A program made the translations under genes and the position numbers. A DNA stretch of 64,000 bases from contig NW_018396398.1 of NCBI RefSeq assembly GCF_000003195.3, positions 725,052 to 789,051 on the forward strand. Direction: 5' to 3'. The stretch's first letter is position 1. Each line of letters starts with the position of its first letter. The DNA comes from Sorghum bicolor (taxonomy: Eukaryota; Streptophyta; Magnoliopsida; Poales; Poaceae). The notes beneath the pieces were generated by a model that was given only the letters and a program-made list of their open reading frames with translations, ran no database searches and had not been told where the DNA came from. Positions 21,812-36,300 of this stretch are shown here, one piece after another.

Positions 21812-24800
21812 TAAGGGGCTCAAGTGAAAGCTCGGTTTGGTATGTTTGGAGATAGTGCTAATCTTGATGCAAGATAGATGCATGGTTTGCATGGAACATA
21901 CGATATGCTTAGAAATCAATTAGGACGCACCTGATATAACTCCTTGATGATGTGTGTCATACGGAATCTTGCTTCGGTTCATTTAGATATGTGCATGTTT
22001 ACGCCTAATGCACCATAGGCTAACAAACCATTTTAGACGCATCCGATGGTACTCGTAGTTGAAGAGGCTCAAGTGGAGGTTCGATTTGGTCTATTCGGAT
22101 ATAGTACTAATCTTGATGCAAGATAGTTGCACAGTTTGCATGGAACGTACCATATATTAAGAAATCAATTTGGACGCACCCAATGGAACTCCTAGATGAC
22201 GTGTGTCATATGGAATCTCGCTTCAGTCTGTTTGGTGACAATGTTAGTTTAGGTGCAAGATAGGTGCATAGTTTGTGCCTAATGCACCATAGTCTTAGAA
22301 ATCATTTTTGATGCACCTGTTTGTACTCCTAGATGAAGAGGCTCAAGTGGAAGCTTGGTTCGGTCTGTTTGGGGATAGTGCTAATCTTGATGCAAGATAA
22401 GTGCACGGTTTGCATGGAACATACCATATGCTTGGAAATCAATTTGGATGCACCCGATGGAACTCCTAGATGACGTGTGTCATATGGAATCTCGCTTTGG
22501 TCTGTTTAGAAATAGTGTTAGTTTCGGTGCAAGATATGTGCATGGTTTGCGCCTAATGCACCATAGTCTAAGAAACCATTTTAGAAGCACCTGTTGGTAC
22601 TTCGGTGAAGAGGCTCATGTGGAAGCTCGGTTTGATCTATTTGGAGATAGTGCTAATCTTGATGCAAGATAGGTGCATGATTTGCAAGGAACATACCATA
22701 TGCTTAGAAATCAATTTGGACGCATCCAATGGAACTGCTAGATGACGTGTGTCATATAGAATCTTGCTTTGGTCTGTTTGTAGACATTGTAAGTTTTAGT
22801 GCAAAATAGGTGCACAGTTTGCGCCTAATGCACCATAGTCTAAGAAACCATTTTGGACGCACTATTTGGTACTCTTGGGTGAAGGGGCTCAAGTGGATGC
22901 TCGGTTCGGTCAGTTTGGAGATAGTGCTAATCCTTATGCAAGGTAGGTCCATGGTTTGCATAGAACATACCAAACGCTTGGAAATCAATTTTGATGCACC
23001 CGATGGAACTCCTTGATGACGTGTGTCATTTGGAATCTCACTTCGGTTCATTTGGAGACATTGTTAGATTCGGTGCAAGATAGGTGCACAGTTTGCACCT
23101 AATGCACCATAGTCTAAGAAACCATTTTGGATGCACTTGTTTGTACTCCTAGGTGAATGGGCTCAAGTGGATGCTCGGTTCGATCTGTTTTTAGATAGTG
23201 CTAATCTTGATGCAAGATAGGTGCACGGTTTGCCTGGAACATACCAAATGCTTGGAAATCAATCCGAACGCATATGATGGAACTCCTAGATGATGTGTCA
23301 TATGAAATCTTACTTCGGTCTGTTTGGCGACAGTGTTAGTTTCGGTGCAAGATAGGTGCAAGGTTTGCACATAATGCAGCATAGGCTAAGAAACCATTTT
23401 GGACGCACCTGATGGTACTCCTAGGTAAAAGGCTCAAATGAAAGCTCAGTTTGGTCTATTTGGAGATAGTGCTAATCTTGATGCAAGATAGATGCACGGT
23501 CTACAAGGAACATACCATATGCTCAGAAATTAATTTGGACACACCCGATAGAACTCCTTGATGACGTGTGTCATATGGAATCTTGCTTTGGTGTGCTTAG
23601 AGACTGTATTATTTTCGGTGCAAGATATGTGCATGGTTTGCGCCTAATGCACTCAAGTCTGAGAAACCATTTTGGAAGCAACTGTTGGTACTCCTAGATG
23701 TCGTGTGTCATATGGAACCTCTCTTCGGTCTGTTTGGAGACAATGTTAGTTTCGGTGCAAGATAGGTGCATAGTTTGTCCCTAATGCACTATAGTCTAAG
23801 AAACCATTTTTGACGCACCTGTTTGTACTCCTAGATGAAGAGGCTCAAGTGGAACCTCGATTCGGTCTGTTTGGAGATAGTGCTAATCATGATGCAAGAT
23901 AGGTGCATGGTTTGCATGGAACATACCATATGCTTGGAAATCAATTTGGTTGCACCCGATGGAACTCCTTGATGACGTGTGTCATATGGAATCTCGCTTT
24001 GGTTTGTTTAGAAACAGTGTTAGTTTTAGTGCAAGATATGTGCATGGTTTGCGCCTAATGCACGATAGTCTAAGAAACCATTTTGGAAGCACCTGTTGGT
24101 ACTTCGGTGAAGAGGCTCAAGTGGAAGCTCGGTTTGATCTATTTGGAGATAGTGCTAATCTTGATGCAAGATAGATGCACGGTCTGCATGGAACGTACCA
24201 TATGCTTAGAAATTAATTTTGACACACCCGATAGAACTCGTTGATGACGTGTGTCATATGGAATCTCGCTTTGGTGTGCTTAGAGACAATATTAGTTTCG
24301 GTGCAAGATATGTGCACGGTTTGTGCCTAATGCACCAAAGTCTAAGAAACCATACCATACGCTCAGAAATTAATTTGGATGCACCAGATGGAACTCCTAG
24401 ATGACATGTGTCATATGGAATCTCACTTCGGTCCGTTTAGAGACAGTGTTAGTTTTAGTGCAAGAGAGGTGCACGGTTTGCACCTAATGCACCATAGGAT
24501 AAGAAACCATTTTGGACGCACCCAATGGTACTCCTAGGTCAAGGGGCTCAAGTGAAAGCTCAGTTTGGTCTATTTAGAGATAGTGCTAATCTTGATGGAA
24601 GATAGGTGCATGATTTGCATGGAACATACCATATGCTCATAAATCAATTTGGACGCACCAGATGGAACTCCTGGATGACATGTGTCATATGGAATCTCAC
24701 TTCGGTCTGTTTAGAGACAGTGTTTGTTTCGGTGTAAGATAGGTAACCGGTTTGCACCTAATGCACCATAGAATAAGAAACCATTTTGGACGCACCCGAT

Positions 24801-26869
24801 GGTACTCCAAGGTCAAGGGGCTCAAGTGAAAGCTCGGTTTAGTCTGTTTGGAGATAGTGCTAATCTTGACGCAAGATAGATGCACGGTTTGCATGGAATA
24901 TACGATATGCCCAGAAATCAATTAGGACACACCTGATATAACTCCTTGATTATGTGTGTCATATGGAATGTTGCTTCGGTTCGTTTAGAGACAGTGTTAG
25001 TTTTGGTAGAAGATATGTGCACGGTTGATGACTAATTCACCATAGGCTAAGAAACCATTTAGACGCACCCAATGGTACTCGTAGTTGAAGAGGCTCAAGT
25101 GGAGGCTCGATTTGGTCTATTCGGATATAGTGCTAATCTTGATGCAAGATAGTTGCACAGTTTGCATGAAATGTACCATATGTTAAGAAATCAATTTGGA
25201 CGCACCCAATAGAACTCCTAGATGATGTGTGTCATATGGAATCTCGCTTCGGTCTTTTTGGAGACAATGTTAGTTTTGGTGCAAGATAGGTGCATAGTTT
25301 GTGCCTAATGCACCGTAGTCTAAGAAACCATTTTTGACGCACCTGTTTGTACTCCTAGATGAAGAGGCTCAAGTGAAAGCTCGGTTTGGTCTATTTGGAG
25401 ATAGTGCTAATCTTGATGCATGATATATGCATGGTCTACATGGAACGTACCATATGCTTAGAAATTAATTTGGACACACCCGATAGAACTCCTTGATCAC
25501 GTGTGTCATATGGAATCTCGCTTTGGTGTGCTTAGAGACAGTATTAGTTTCAGTGCAAGATATGTGCATGGTTTGCGCCTAATGCACTATAGTCTAGGAA
25601 ACCATTTTTGATGCTCCTGTTTGTACTTCTAGATGAAGAGGCTCAAGTGGAAGCTCGGTTCGGTCTGTTTGGAGATAGTGCTAATCTTGATGCAAGATAG
25701 GTGCATGGTTTGCATAGAACATACCATATGCTTGGAAATCAATTTGGATGCACCCGATGGAACTCCTTGATCACGTGTGTCATATGGAATCTCGCTTTGG
25801 TGTGCTTAGAGACAGTATTAGTTTCAGTGCAAGATATGTGCACGGTTTACGCCTAATGCACCAAAGTCTAAGAAACCATTTTGGAAGCACCTGTTGGTAC
25901 TCCTAGGTGAAGAGGCTCAAGTGGAGGCTCGGTTCGGTCTGTTCGGATATATTGCTAATCTTGATGCAAGATAGGTGCATGATTTGCATGGAACATACCA
26001 TATGCTTAGAAATCAAATTGGACGCACCAGATGGAACTCCTAGATGACATGTGTCATATGGAATCTCACTTCGGTCCGTTTAGAGATAGTGTTAGTTTTG
26101 GTGCAAGATAGGTAACCGGTTTGCACCTAATGCACCATAGGATAAGAAACCATTTTGGATGCACCCGATGGTACTTCTAGTTCAAGGGGCTCAAGTGAAA
26201 GCTCGGTTTGGTCTGTTTAGAGATAGTGCTAATCTTGATGCAAGATAGATGCACGGCTTGCATGGAACATACGATATGGTCAGAAATCAATTAGGACGCA
26301 CCTGATGTAACTCTTTGATGATGTGTGTCATATGGAATCTTGCTTCTGTTCGTTTAGAGACAGTGTTAGTTTTGGTAGAAGATATGTGCACGGTTTACGC
26401 CTAATGCACCATAGGCTAAGAAACCATTTTAGACGCACCCGATGGTACTCGCAGTTGGAGAGGCTCAAGTGGAGGCTCGATTTGGTCTGTTCGGATATAG
26501 TGCTAATCTTGATGCAAGATAGTTGCACAGTTTGCATGGAATGTACCATATGTTAAGAAATCAATTTGGACACATTCAATGGAACTCCTAGATGATGTTT
26601 GTCATATGGAATCTCGCTTCGGTCTGTTTGGAGACAATGTTAGTTTCGGTGCAAGATAGGTGCATAGTTTGTCCCTAATGCACTATAGTCTAGGAAACCA
26701 TTTTTGATGCTCCTGTTTGTACTTCTAGATGAAGAGGCTCAAGTGGAACCTCGGTTCGGTCTGTTTGGAGATAGTGCTAATCTTGATGCAAGATAGGTGC
26801 ATGGTTTGCATAGAACATACCATATGCTTGGAAATCAATTTGGATGCACCCGATGGAACTCCTTGATGA

Positions 26870-29800
26870 TGTGTGTCATATGGAATCTCGCTTCGGTCTG
26901 TTTGGAGACAATGTTAGTTTCGGTGCAAGATAGGTGCATAGTTTGTGCCTAATGCACCGTAGTCTAAGAAACCATTTTTGACGCACCTGTTTGTACTCCT
27001 AGATGAAGAGGCTCAAGTGAAAGCTCGGTTTGGTCTATTTGGAGATAGTGCTAATCTAGATGTAAGATAGATGCATGGTCTGCATGGAACGTACCATATG
27101 CTTAGAAATTAATTTGGACACACCCAATAGAACTCCTTGATGACGTGTGTCATATGGAATCTCGCTTTGGTGTGCTTAGAGACAATATTAGTTTCGGTGC
27201 AAGATATGTGCACGCTTTGCGCCTAATGCACCAAAGTCTAAGAAACCATTTTGGAAGCACCTGTTGGTACTCCTAGGTGAAGATGCTCAAGTGGAGGCTC
27301 AGTTCGGTCTGTTTAGAGATAGTGCTAATCTTGATGCAAGATAGGTGCACGATTTGCATCGAACATGCCATACGCTCAGAAATTAATTTGGATGCACCAG
27401 ATGGAACTCCTAGATGACATGTGTCATATGGAATCTCACTTTGGTCCGTTTAGGGACAGTGTTAGTTTCGGTGCAAGATAGGTGCACGGTTTGCACCTAA
27501 TGCACCATAGGATAAGAAACCACTTTGGACGCACCCAATGGTACTCCTAAGTCAAGGGGCTCAAGAGAAAGCTCAGTTTGGTCTGTTTAGAGATAGTGCT
27601 AATCTTGATGCAAGATAGATGCACGGCTTGCATGGAACATATGATATGGTCAGAAATCAATTAGACGCACCTGATATAACTCCTTGATGATGTGTCTCAT
27701 ATGGATTCTTGCTTCGGTTCGTTTAGAGACAGTGTTAGTTTTGGTAGAAGATATGTCCACGGTTTACGACTAATGCACCATAGGCTAAGAAACCATTTTA
27801 GACGCATCCGATGGTACTCGTAGTTGAAGAGGCTCAAGTGGAGGCTCGATTTGGTTTGTTCGGATATAGTGCTAACATTGATGCAATATAATTGCACAGT
27901 TTGCATGGAACATACCATATGTTAAGAAATCAATTTGGACGCACCCAATGGAACTCCTAGATGACGTGTGCCATATGGAATCTCACTTCGGAAAGTTTGG
28001 AGACAATGTTAGTTTCGGTGCAAGATAGGTGCATAGTTTGTGCCTAATGCACTATAGCTAAGAAACCATTTTTGACGCACCTGTTTGTACTCCTAGAAGA
28101 AGAGGCTCAAGTGGAAGCTCGGTTTGGTGTGTTTGGATATAGTGCTAATCTTGATACAAGATAGGTGCATGGTTTGCATGGAACAGACCATATGCTTGGA
28201 AATCAATTTGGATGCACCCGATCGAACTCATTGATAACGTGTGTCATATGGAATCTCGCTTTGGTCTATTTAGAAACATTGTTAGTTTCGGTGCAAGATA
28301 TGTGCATAGTTTGCGCCTAATGTACCGTAGTCTAAGAAACCATTTTGGAAGCTCCTGTTAGTACTTCAGTGAAGAGGCTCAAGTGGAATCTCGGTTCGAT
28401 CTGTTTGGAGACAGTGCTAATCTTGATGCAAGATAGATGCACGGTCTGCATGGAACGTACCATATGCTTAGAAATTAATTTGGACACACCCGATAGAACT
28501 CCTTGATGACGTGTGTCATATGGAATCTCGCTTTGGTGTGCTTAGAGATAATATTAGCTTCGGTGCAAGATATGTGCACGGTTTGCGCCAAATGCACCAA
28601 AGTCTAAGAAACCATTTTGGAGGCACGTGTTGGTACTCCTAGGTGAAGAGGCTCAAGTGGAAGCTTGGTTCGGTTAGTTTGGAGATGTGCTAATGCTTAT
28701 GCAAGGTAGGTGCATGGTTTGCATGGAACATATCATATGCTTGGAAATCAATTTGGATGCACCCGATGGAACTCCTTGATGACGTGTGTCATATGGAATC
28801 TCGCTTCGGTCTGTTTAGAGATATTGTTAGTTTCCGTGCAAAATAGGTGCACAGCTTGCACCTAATGCACCATAATCTAATAAACCATTTTAGATGGGGC
28901 TCAAGTGGATGCTCGGTTTGGTCTATTTGGAGATAGTGCTAATCTTGATGCAAGATAGGTGCATGCTTTGCATGGAACATACCGAATGCTTGGAAATCAA
29001 TCTGGACGCACATGATGGAACTCCTAGATGACGTGTGTCATACAAAATCTTGATTCGGTCTGTTTGGAGACAGTGTTAGTTTCGGTGCAGGATAGGTGCA
29101 ATGTTTGCACATAATGCAGCATAGGCTAAGAAACCATTTTGGACGCACCCGATGGTACTCCTAGGTAAAAGGCTCAAGTGAAAGCTTGGTATGGTCTATG
29201 TGGAGACAGTGCTAATTTTGATGCAAGATAGATGCACGGTCTGCATGGAACGTACCATATGCTTAGAAATTAATTTGGACACACCTGGTAGAACTCCTTC
29301 ATGACGTGTGTCATATGGAATCTTGCTTTGGTGTGGTTTGAGACAGTATTAGTTTTGGTGCAATATATTGTACGGTTTGCGCCTAATGCTCCAAAGTCAA
29401 AGAAACCATTTTGGAAGCACCTGTTGGTACTCCTAGGTGAAGAGGCTCAAGTGGAGGCTCGGTTCGATCTGTTTAGGGATAGTGCTAATTTTGATGCAAG
29501 ATAGGTGCACGATTTGCATGGAATATACCATATGCTCAGAAATCAATTTGGACGCACCAAATGGAACTCCTAGATGGCATGTGTCATATGAAATCTCACT
29601 TCGGTCCATTTAGAGACCGTTATTTTCGGTGCAAGATAGGTGCACGGTTTGCACCTAATGCACCATAGGATAAGAAACTATTTTGGACGCACCCAATGGT
29701 ACTTCTAGGTCAAAGGGCTCAAGTGAAAGCTCGGTTTGGTCTGTTTGGAGATAGTGCTAATCTTGATGCAAGATAGATGCACGGTTTGCATGGAACATAC

Positions 29801-30123
29801 GATATGCTCAGAAATAAATTAGGACACACCTGATATAACTGCTTGATGATGTGTGTCATATGGAATATTGCTTCAATTCATTTAGAGACAGTGTTAGTTT
29901 TGGTAGAAGATATGTGCACGGTTTACGCCTAATGCACCATAGGCTAAGAAACCATTTTAGACGCACCCGATGGTACTCGTAGTTGAAGAGGCTCAAGTGG
30001 AGGCTCGATTTGGTTTGTTCGGATATAGTGCTAATCTTGATGCAAGATAGTTGCACAGTTTGCATGGAACGTACCATATGTTAAGAAATCATTTTGGACG
30101 CACCCAATGGAACTCCTAGATGA
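26870..30123 (+). repeat. Tandem segmental duplication of satellite, copy c (3.25 kb)
   Basis: Matches 30124-33380 at an offset of 3249-3255 bp with few differences. Shared marks are GATGTGTCTCATATGG (27687 and 30942), the deletion junction ATTTTAGATGGGGCTC (~28889 and ~32131), and GTGCAGGATAGGTGCAATG (29085 and 32334). A partial third copy of the same block begins near 34980. Boundaries are approximate. Confidence 0.8.
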
Positions 30124-33100
30124 TGTGTGTCATATGGAATCTCGCTTCGGTCTGTTTGGAGACAATGTTAGTTTCGGTGCAAGATAGGTGCATAGTTTGT
30201 GCCTAATGCACCGTAGTCTAAGAAACCATTTTTGACGCACCTGTTTGTACTCCTAGATGAAGAGGCTCAAGTGAAAGCTCGGTTTGATCTATTTGGAGAT
30301 TGTGCTAATCTTGATGTAAGATAGATGCACGGTCTGCATGGAACGTACCATATGCTTAGAAATTAATTTGGACACACCCAATAGAACTCCTTGATGACGT
30401 GTGTCATATGGAATCTCGCTTTGGTGTGCTTAGAGACAATATTAGTTTCGGTGCAAGATATGTGCACGCTTTGCGCCTAATGCACCAAAGTCTAAGAAAC
30501 CATTTTGGAAGCACCTGTTGGTACTCCTAGGTGAAGATGCTCAAGTGGAGGCTCAGTTCGGTCTGTTTAGAGATAGTGCTAATCTTGATGCAAGATAGTT
30601 GCACGATTTGCATCGAACATGCCATACGCTCAGAAATTAATTTGGATGCACCAGATGGAACTCCTAGATGACATGTGTCATATGGAATCTCACTTTGGTC
30701 CGTTTAGAGACAGTGTTAGTTTCGGTGCAAGATAGGTGCACGGTTTGCACCTAATGCACCATAGGATAAGAAACCACTTTGGACGCACCCAATGGTACTC
30801 CTAGGTCAAGGGGCTCAAGTGAAAGCTCAGTTTGGTCTGTTTGGAGATAGTGCTAATCTTGATGCAAGATAGATGCACGGCTTGCATGGAACATACGATA
30901 TGGTCAGAAATCAATTAGGACGCACCTGATATAACTCCTTGATGATGTGTCTCATATGGAATCTTGCTTCGGTTCGTTTAGAGACAGTGTTAGTTTTGGT
31001 AGAAGATATGTCCACGGTTTACGACTAATGCACCATAGGCTAAGAAACTATTCTAGACGCATCCGATGGTACTCGTAGTTGAAGAGGCTCAAGTGGAGGC
31101 TCGATTTGGTTTGTTCGGATATAGTGCTAACATTGATGCAATATAATTGCACAGTTTGCATGGAACATACCATATGTTAAGAAATCAATTTGGACGCACC
31201 CAATGGAACTCCTAGATGACGTGTGCCATATGGAATCTCACTTCGGTCAGTTTGGAGACAATGTTAGTTTCGGTGCAAGATACTTGCATAGTTTATGCCT
31301 AATGCACTATAGCTAAGAAACCATTTTTGACGCACCTGTTTGTACTCCTAGAAGAAGAGGCTCAAGTGGAAGCTCGGTTTGGTCTGTTTGGAGATAGTGC
31401 TAATCTTGATGCAAGATAGGTGCACGGTTTGCATACCATATGCTTAGAAATCAATTTGGATGCAACCGATGGAACTCATTGATAACGTGTGTCATATGGA
31501 ATCTCGCTTTGGTCTGTTTAGAAACATTGTTAGTTTCGGTGCAAGATATGTGCATAGTTTGCGCCTAATGTACCATAGTCTAAGAAACCATTTTGGAAGC
31601 ACCTGTTAGTACTTCGTTGAAGAGGCTCAAGTGGAAGCTCGGTTTGATCTATTTGGAGACAGTGCTAATCTTGATGCAAGATAGATGCACGGTCTGTATG
31701 GAACGTACCACAAGCTTAGAAATTAATTTGGACACACCCGATAGAACTCCTTGATGACGTGTGTCATATGGAATCTCGCTTTGGTGTGCTTAGAGACAAT
31801 ATTAGTTTCGGTGCAAGATATGTGCACGGTTTGCGCCAAATGCACCAAAGTCTAAGAAACCATTTTGGAGGCACCTGTTGGTACTCCTAGGTGAAGAGGC
31901 TCAAGTGGAAGTTTGGTGCGGGTTAGTTTGGAGATGTGCTAATCCTTATGCAAGGTAGGTGCATGGTTTGCATGGAACATATCATATGCTTGGAAATCAA
32001 CTTTGATGCACCCGATGGAACTCCTTGATGACGTGTGTCATATGGAATCTCGCTTCAGTCTGTTTGGAGATATTGTTAGTTTCAGTGCAAAATAGGTGCA
32101 CAGTTTGCACCTAATTCACCATAATCTGATAAACCATTTTAGATGGGGCTCAAGTGGATGCTCGGTTTGGTCTGTTTGGAGATAGTGCTAATCTTGATGC
32201 AAGATAGGTGTATGGTTTGCATGGAACATACCGACTGCTTGGAAATCAATCTGGACGCACATGATGGAACTCCTAGATGACGTGTGTCATACAAAATCTT
32301 GATTCAGTCTGTTTGGAGACAGTGTTACTTTCGGTGCAGGATAGGTGCAATGTTTGCACATAATGCAGCATAGGCTAAGAAACCATTTTAGACGCACCCG
32401 ATGGTACTCCTAGGTAAATGGCTCAAGTGAAAGCTCGGTTTGGTCTATTTGGAGACAGTGCTAATCTTGATGCAAGATAGATGCACGGTCTGCATGGTAC
32501 GTACCATATGCTTAGAAATTAATTTGGACACACCCGATAGAACTCCTTCATGACGTGTGTCATATGGAATCTTGCTTTGGTGTGGTTAGAGACAGTATTA
32601 GTTTTGGTGCAAGATATGTGCTCGGTTTGCGCCTAATGCACCAAAGTCAAAGAAACCATTTTGGAAGCACCTGTTGGTACTCCTAGGTGAAGAGGCTCAA
32701 GTGGAGTCTCGGTTCGATCTGTTTAGATATAGTGCTAATTTTGATGGAAGATAGGTGCACGATTTGCATGGAATATACCATATGCTCAGAAATCAATTTG
32801 GACGCACCAAATGGAACTCCTAGATGACATGTGTCATATGGAATCTCACATCGGTCCATTTAGAGACCGTTATTTTCGGTGCAAGATAGGTGCAAGGTTT
32901 GCACCTAATGCACCATATTATAAGAAACTATTTTGGACGCACCCAATGGTACTCCTAGGTCAAAGAGCTCAAGTGAAAGCTTGGTTTGGTCTGTTTGGAG
33001 ATAGTGCTAATCTTGATGCAAGATAGATGCACGGTTTGCATGGAACATACGATATGCTCAGAAATCAAATAGGACACACCTGATATAACTCCTTGATGAT

Positions 33101-33380
33101 GTGTGTCATATGGAATATTGCTTCATTTCATTTAGAGACAGTGTTAGTTTTGGTAGAAGATATGTGCACGGTTTACGCCTAATGCACCATAGGCTAAGAA
33201 ACCATTTTAGACGCACCCGATGGTACTCGTAGTTGAAGAGGCTCAAGTGGAGGCTCGATTTGGTCTGTTCGGATATAGTGCGAATCTTGATGCAAGATAG
33301 TTGCACAGTTTGCATGGAACGTACCATATGTTAAGAAATCAATTTGGATACACCCAATGGAACTCATAGATGGCGTGTGT
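30124..33380 (+). repeat. Tandem segmental duplication of satellite, copy d (3.25 kb)
   Basis: Right-hand copy of the 3.25-kb block. It follows copy c directly and shares its internal deletion junctions. Small differences, such as loss of GGAACA near 31430, show it has diverged since duplication. Confidence 0.8.
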
Positions 33381-36300
33381 CATATGGAATCTCGCTTCGG
33401 TCTGTTTGGTGACAGTGTTAGTTTATGTGCAAGATAGGTGCATAGTTTGTGCCTAATGCACCATAGTCTAAGAAACCATTTTTGATGCACCTGTTTGTAC
33501 TCCTAGATGAAGTGGCTCATGTGGAAGCTCGGTTTGATCTATTTGGAGATAGTGCTAATCTTGATGCAAGATCGGTGCATGATTTGCAAGGAACATACCA
33601 TATGCTTAGAAATCAATTTGGACGCACCCAATGGAACTGGTAGATGACGTGTGTCATATGGAATCTTGCCTCGGTCCATTTATAGACATTGTAATTCTTG
33701 GTGCAAGATAGGTGCATAGTTTGCGCCTAATGCACCATAGTCTAAGAAACCATTTTTGACGCACTATTTGGTACTCCTGGGTGAAGAGGCTCAAGTGGAA
33801 GCTTGGTTCGGTCAGTTTGGAGATAGTGCTAATCCTTATGCAAGGTAGGTGCATGGTTTGCATTGAACATGCCATATGCTTGGAAATCAATTTGGATGCA
33901 CCCGATGGAACTCCTTGATGACGTGTGTCATTTGGTATCTCACTTCGGTTCATTTGGAGACATTGTTAGTTTTGATGCAAGATAGGTGCACAGTTTGCAC
34001 CTAATGCACCATAGTCTAAGAAACCATTTTGGACACACTTGTTGGTACTCCTAGGTGAAGGGGCTCAAGTGGATGCTCGGTTCAATCTGTTTGGAGATAG
34101 TGCTAATCTTGATGCAAGATAGGTCCACGGTTTGCATGGAACATACCAAATGCTTGGAAAACAATCTAGACGCACATGATGGAACTCCTAGATGACGTGT
34201 CATACAAAATCTTTCTTCGGTTTGTTTGGCGACAGTGTTAGTTTCGGTGCAAGATAGGTGCAAGGTTTGCACATAATGCAGCATAGGCTAAGAAACCATT
34301 TTGGACACACCCGATGGTACTCCTAGGTAAAAGACTCAAACGAAAGCTCAGTTTGGTTTATTTGGACATAGTGCTAATCTTGATGCAAGATAGATGCACG
34401 GTCTACATGGAACGTAACATATGCTTAGAAATTAATTTGGACACACCCGATAGAACTCCTTGATGACATGTGTCATATGGAACCTTGCTTTGGTGTGCTT
34501 ACAGACACTACTAGTTTTGGTGCAAGATATGTGCACGGTTTGCGCCTAATGCACCAAAGTCTAAGAAACCATTTTGGAAGCACCTGTTGGTACTCCTAGG
34601 TGAAGAGGCTCAAGTGGAGGCTCGGTTCGGTCTGTTTAGAGATAGTGTAATCTTGATGCAAGATAGGTGCACAATATGCATGGAACATACCATATGCTCA
34701 GAAATCAATTTGGACGCACCAGATGGAACTCCTTGATGACATGTGTCATATGGAATCTCACTTCGGTCCGTTTAGTGACAGTGTTAGTTTCGGTGTAAGA
34801 TAGGTAACCAATTTGCACCTAATGCACCATAGGATAAGAAACCAGTTTGGACACACCCGATGATACTCCTAGGACAAGGGGCTCAAGTGAAAGCTCAGTT
34901 TGGTCTATTTGGAGATAGTGCTAATCTTGATGCAAGATAGATGCACGGTTGGAACATACGATATGCTCAGAAATCAATTAGGACACACCTGATATAACTC
35001 CTTGATGATGTGTGTCATATGGAATATTGCTTCAATTCATTTAGAGACAGTGTTAGTTTTGGTAGAAGATATGTGCACGGTTTACGCCTAATGCACCATA
35101 GGCTAAGAAACCAATTTAGACGCACCCGATGGTACTCGTAGTTGAAGAGGCTCAAGTGGAGGCTCGATTTGGTTTGTTCGGATATAGTGCTAATCTTGAT
35201 GCAAGATAGTTGCACAGTTTGCATGGAACGTACCATATGTTAAATAAATTTGGACGCACCCAATGGAACTCCTAGATGATGTGTGTCATATGGAATCTCG
35301 CTTCGGTCTGTTTGGAGACAATGTTAGTTTCGGTGCAAGATAGGTGCATAGTTTGTGCCTAATGCACCGTAGTCTAAGAAACCATTTTTGACGCACCTGT
35401 TTGTACTCCTAGATGAAGAGGCTCAAGTGAAAGCTCGATTTGGTCTATTTGGAGATTGTGCTAATCTAGATGCAAGATAGATGCACGGTCTACATGGAAC
35501 GTACCATATGCTTAGAAATTAATTTGGACACACCCGGTGGTACTACTAGGTAAAAGACTCAAGTGAAAGCTCGGTTTGGTCTATTTGGAGATAGTGCTAA
35601 TCTTGATGCAAGATAGATGCACGGTCTTCATGGAATGCACCATATGCTTAGAAATTAATTTGGACACACTCGATGGTACTCCTTGATGACGTGTGTCATA
35701 TGGAATCTCGCTTTGGTGTGCTTAGAGATAGTATTAGTTTCGGTGCAAGATATGTGCATGGTTTGCGCCTAATCCATTAAAGTCTAAGAAACCATTTTGG
35801 AAGCACCTGTTGGTACTGCTAGGTGAAGAGCCTCAAGTGGTGGCTAGGTTCGGTTTGTTTAGGGATAGTGCTAATCTAGATGCAAGATAGGTGCACGATT
35901 TGCATGGAACATACCATATGCTCAGAAATCAATTTGGACGCACTAGATGGAACTCCTAGATGACATGTGTCATATGGAATCTCACTTCGGTCCGTTTAGA
36001 GACAGTGTTAGTTTCGGTGCAAGATAGGTGCACGGTTTGCACCTAATGCGCCATAGTCTAAGAAACCATTTTTGACACACCTGTTTGTACTCCTAGATGA
36101 AGAGGCTCAAGTGGAAGCTCGGTTCGGTTAGTTTGGAGATAGTGCTAATCTTGATGCAAGATTGGTGCACGGTTTGCATGAAACATACCATATGCTTGGA
36201 AATCAATTTGGATGCACCCGATGGAACTCCTTGATGACGTGTGTCATAATGCACCATAGGCTAAGAAACCATTTTAGACGCACCCGATGGTACTCGTAGT

